A stretch of DNA of 15,660 nucleotides from Neisseriaceae bacterium (GTDB lineage Bacteria; Pseudomonadota; Gammaproteobacteria; Burkholderiales; Neisseriaceae). Below the pieces are notes generated by a model. It had not been told where the DNA came from and ran no database searches. It was given only the letters and a program-made list of their open reading frames with translations. Positions 13,488 to 15,660 of this stretch are shown here, in pieces (the stretch's first letter is position 1; each line of letters begins with the position of its first letter). The stretch lies in assembly GCA_017446355.1 (NCBI GenBank), contig JAFSQZ010000235.1:1-15660 (forward strand). Direction: 5' to 3'. The translations under genes and the position numbers were made by a program.

Positions 13488-14099
13488 ATGAAAAAAACAG
13501 TAAGCTTTACTTTATTACTGGGTTCACTATTATTCAACACTGCTTACGCAAGCGCGATTGATGCACTCAAAAAATTCAATGCCGACACCGATGGTATTTC
13601 TGGAAACTTCACACAAACTGTTCAATCCAAAAAGAAAAGCCAAACCAGTTCAGGCAGCTTTAAAATTTTACGACCTGGTTTATTTAAATGGCAATACAGT
13701 AAACCTTATGCACAAGAAATTGTGGGCGATGGTAAACATATTTGGCTTTATGACGTAGACTTAAAACAAGTTACCCAATCCAATCAAGACCAAACCATCG
13801 GTGATAGTCCAGCCGCTATTTTATCTAATAAAACTGCATTAGACAGCAGTTATTCACTTAAAGAAGACGGTAGCAAAAATGGCATAGATTACGTGTTGGC
13901 AACGCCCAAAAAAGCCAATGCGGGTTATCGTTTTATCCGTATTGGATTTAAAGGCGATAATTTGGCTGCAATGGAATTAAAAGACAGTTTCGGCAACCAA
14001 ACCACACTAACTTTTACCCATATTGATACCAAACCACAACTTTCGCGCAATGCGTTTAAATTCACACCACCCAAAGGTGTTGATGTTTTAAAACCATAA
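13488..14099 (+). CDS. lolA: Outer-membrane lipoprotein carrier LolA
   Basis: LolA is the periplasmic chaperone that takes lipoproteins from the LolCDE complex to the outer membrane. The 203-residue precursor has a signal peptide ending at NTAYA (residue 21). The mature part shows the family features: ALKKFNADTDGISGNFTQTVQ, SSGSFKILRPGLFKWQY, the PYAQEIVGDGKHIWLYD strand pair and DLKQVTQS, and a C-terminal strand ending in VDVLKP. AAGG lies 8 bases before the ATG. SSGS is encoded by a DUS core at 13649-13658. An inverted DUS pair follows the gene as its likely terminator. Confidence 0.95.
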   Translation: MKKTVSFTLLLGSLLFNTAYASAIDALKKFNADTDGISGNFTQTVQSKKKSQTSSGSFKILRPGLFKWQYSKPYAQEIVGDGKHIWLYDVDLKQVTQSNQDQTIGDSPAAILSNKTALDSSYSLKEDGSKNGIDYVLATPKKANAGYRFIRIGFKGDNLAAMELKDSFGNQTTLTFTHIDTKPQLSRNAFKFTPPKGVDVLKP

Positions 14100-14110
14100 A
14101 TTAAAACGTT

Positions 14111-14144
14111 TTCAGGCAGCCCCAAAATATTCAGGCTGCCTGAA
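14111..14144 (+). terminator. lolA terminator made from two inverted DUS copies
   Basis: TTCAGGCAGCC (14111-14121) and GGCTGCCTGAA (14134-14144) are perfect reverse complements, giving an 11-bp stem with a 12-base loop. AAAAC before and GTTTT after can extend the pairing with a small bulge and give a T-rich 3' side. It starts 11 bases past the lolA stop. Inverted DUS pairs used as terminators are well known in Neisseria. The right copy is a full palindrome (14130-14144). Confidence 0.8.
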
Positions 14145-14409
14145 AGTTTTCTGTATCGCATAAATAAAAACAGACGCAAATGTGTAAAAATACAACAACA
14201 ATATTTCTCCTAACAAATTTTTTCAAAACGCCATCAATCTCCCATTATTCAAAGCAATGGCGACAAAAAACGTCAATATTCTGGCAACAACTACCCAAAA
14301 ATGTCAGTTTATAGGGAGCTTATCGCTGTATTTTTACCATAAAAAATGCTAACATCGTCCGCATAAAAATAATTTTCTTTTGAGTTACCAATTTTTTTAA
14401 GGAGAACTT
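14145..14409. other. Intergenic region upstream of pbpG
   Basis: No gene is seen. A possible extended -10 (TGC-TAACAT, 14347-14355) lies 54 bases before the pbpG ATG, without a convincing -35. A short separated inverted repeat (CGCCAT near 14229 and ATGGCG near 14258) is the only other structure noticed. Confidence 0.4.
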
Positions 14410-15309
14410 ATGTTGTCGCTTTCTAAAAAAATTTGTCTAGCACTTGCCTTATCGGTTGGTTTAATTACGCCAACATTAGCCAACGATGACGATGATGTTT
14501 TAAAACTCATTATTGAACAAAAACTCCAACAAATTGAACAACAAAACAAAGCAGGTGCATACGTTAATCCCTTATTAAACGCACGTTCTGCGTTAGTGAT
14601 GAATGCTCGTTCTGGCGAAATTTTATACCACAAAAATATGGACAGTGTTCGTTCTATTGCTTCTATTTCTAAAATGATGGCAGCAATGGTTTTGCTTGAT
14701 GCCAAACTCAATATGAATGAATTGGTTACGATTACTGAAGATGAAATTGACCGCATAAAAGGCACCAGCAGTCGTTTAAGCATTGGCACCACACTCACAC
14801 GCACGCAACTTTTGCATCTTGGATTGATGAGCAGTGAAAACCGCGCCATTCACGCATTAGGACGCACTTATCCAGGCGGAATGAAAGCATTTGTTGCTGC
14901 AATGAATCGCAAAGCGGCAAAATTGGGAATGGATCAAACACGTTTTTATGAACCAACTGGTTTAGATTATCGCAACGTTTCCACCGCACGTGATTTAAGC
15001 ATTATGGTAAAAGAAGCCAATAAATACAGTGATATTCGTCGTTTTTCCACTTCAAACTACGGTTCAGTTCACACCAGCGCAGGAAAAACCCAAACTTATA
15101 AAAATTCAAATGCCCTAGTGCGAGAAGGTTTATGGAATATTTCTGTACAAAAAACAGGTTATATTCGCGAATCAGGACGTTCTATGGTACTACAAGCCCA
15201 AATTGGTAAAGAACCCATTATTATGGTTGTGTTAGGTTCAACAACCACTGCTAATCGTGTTAATGATGCACGCATATTAAGCACTGTTGTTGACCAACAA
15301 TTTTTCTAA
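14410..15309 (+). CDS. pbpG: D-alanyl-D-alanine endopeptidase, PBP7/8 type
   Basis: This is a periplasmic low-molecular-weight penicillin-binding protein that cuts D-Ala-mDAP cross-links in peptidoglycan. The 299-residue precursor has a signal peptide ending near PTLA (21-24), followed by a run of Asp. All three active-site motifs are present: SISK (nucleophile Ser85, Lys88), SEN (Ser142, Asn144) and KTG (248-250). FYEPTGLDYRNVST and the lack of a C-terminal beta domain and membrane-anchor helix fit PBP7 rather than PBP5. A strong AAGGAG site lies 5 bases before the ATG. It follows lolA on the same strand but after 310 bases and a terminator, so it is probably transcribed separately. Confidence 0.94.
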   Translation: MLSLSKKICLALALSVGLITPTLANDDDDVLKLIIEQKLQQIEQQNKAGAYVNPLLNARSALVMNARSGEILYHKNMDSVRSIASISKMMAAMVLLDAKLNMNELVTITEDEIDRIKGTSSRLSIGTTLTRTQLLHLGLMSSENRAIHALGRTYPGGMKAFVAAMNRKAAKLGMDQTRFYEPTGLDYRNVSTARDLSIMVKEANKYSDIRRFSTSNYGSVHTSAGKTQTYKNSNALVREGLWNISVQKTGYIRESGRSMVLQAQIGKEPIIMVVLGSTTTANRVNDARILSTVVDQQFF

Positions 15310-15324
15310 TATATCTCTAATATG

Positions 15325-15361
15325 TAAAATCTCCCTTGCCTAAAAAGCAGGGGAGATTTTA
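15325..15361. terminator. Bidirectional terminator between pbpG and uvrA
   Basis: TAAAATCTCCCTTGC (15325-15339) pairs with GCAGGGGAGATTTTA (15347-15361): a 15-bp stem with one G-U pair and a 7-base loop. The T-rich 3' side serves pbpG on the plus strand, 15 bases past its stop, and the mirror form can serve uvrA. Confidence 0.88.
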
Positions 15362-15391
15362 CTGAAATCAATAATAGCAATTCTGCCACCA

Positions 15392-15412
15392 GGTTTCAGG
15401 CAGCCTGAAACC
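15392..15412. repeat. Extended DUS palindrome downstream of uvrA
   Basis: The full DUS (15395-15409) is extended to 9-bp arms, GGTTTCAGG and CCTGAAACC, around CAG. It is the longest single-copy DUS palindrome in the window and could form a stable hairpin in the uvrA transcript, although no T tract follows it. Confidence 0.8.
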
Positions 15413-15466
15413 CTATTTTGCAAAGCCAAAACAAAATAATAACCAAGCAAAGCAAGCAGTTAATCT

Positions 15467-15660
15467 TTATTTCAGCATTTTGCGCAAATATTTTGCAGTA
15501 TGACTTTTTTTGTGTTTTGCCACGTCTTCTGGGCTGCCTGAAACCAAAATTTGTCCGCCACCATCACCACCTTCAGGTCCCATATCAATAATCCAATCGG
15601 CGGTTTTAATGACATCTAAATTGTGTTCAATAATCACAATACTGTTGCCCTTACCTTTTA
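15467..15660 (-). CDS. uvrA: UvrABC excinuclease subunit A, C-terminal end (partial)
   Basis: UvrA is the damage-sensing ABC ATPase of nucleotide excision repair. Only the last 64 codons are visible; the gene continues past the right edge. GNSIVIIEHNLDVIKTADW carries the switch histidine of the second ATPase, and IIDMGPEGGDGGGQILVSG and SPEDVAKHKKSHTAKYLRKML match the usual UvrA C-terminus. The stop is TAA at 15467-15469. A DUS copy at 15531-15542 (11/12) encodes SGSPE. It is convergent with pbpG. Confidence 0.95.
   Translation of the reverse strand, partial: KGKGNSIVIIEHNLDVIKTADWIIDMGPEGGDGGGQILVSGSPEDVAKHKKSHTAKYLRKMLK

Noticed and set aside
22..15409. Repeated 15-mers as a CRISPR array
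   Set aside because: Spacing is irregular over the whole window, the unit is the known uptake sequence, and no cas genes are present.

Overview
The window looks like an ordinary housekeeping stretch of a Neisseriaceae chromosome, AT-rich (roughly 40% G+C by eye). The best clue to the organism is the density of DNA uptake sequences (DUS). Twelve full copies of a 15-base palindrome, TTCAGGC(T/A)GCCTGAA, occur in 15.7 kb, plus many imperfect copies. This 15-mer contains AGGCTGCCTGAA (the dialect known from Simonsiella) on one strand and AGGCAGCCTGAA (the dialect known from Kingella) on the other. Imperfect copies mostly keep the core GCTGCCTGAA, so a Simonsiella-like or related oral member of the family is the best guess. 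The species cannot be fixed from this sequence alone.

Layout, left to right. (1) 1-135: the 3' end of an unrecognised gene on the + strand. (2) 277-2385: an EamA/DMT-type transporter and a DusB-type tRNA-dihydrouridine synthase, both on the - strand. Each is followed by a related, roughly 120-140 base intergenic repeat. (3) 2501-7498: a leftward TCA-cycle operon in the order sdhC-sdhD-sdhA-sdhB-sdhE-gltA, closed by a perfect 16-bp terminator hairpin. Its leader carries a terminator-like hairpin with a T tract just before sdhC. (4) 7768-11399: a leftward block of hemA, argB, a ferredoxin-NADP reductase (fpr type) and an unrecognised lipoprotein. The last three are tightly spaced. (5) 11738-12370: pdxH on the + strand, divergent from hemA. 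(6) 12504-13325: a DUF455 ferritin-like protein on the - strand. (7) 13488-15309: lolA and a PBP7-type D-Ala-D-Ala endopeptidase (pbpG) on the + strand. (8) 15467 to the right edge: the 3' end of uvrA on the - strand, convergent with pbpG across a 15-bp-stem hairpin.

The Sdh subunits, their flavinylation factor SdhE and citrate synthase form one metabolic unit: SDH oxidises succinate to fumarate and feeds the quinone pool, and GltA starts the cycle. HemA begins tetrapyrrole synthesis, which supplies the haem needed by SdhCD. LolA and PbpG serve the outer membrane and the cell wall. UvrA belongs to nucleotide excision repair.

I see no phage, insertion sequence, CRISPR array, toxin system, tRNA or rRNA, and no evidence of a new multi-gene system. 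The points worth a second look concern how the palindromic DUS is built into the genome: as stop codons with short C-terminal tails, as recurrent LPE and SGS peptides, inside hairpins, and at the lolA promoter. The sdhC leader hairpin, the paired intergenic repeats and the unknown lipoprotein behind argB-fpr also merit attention.
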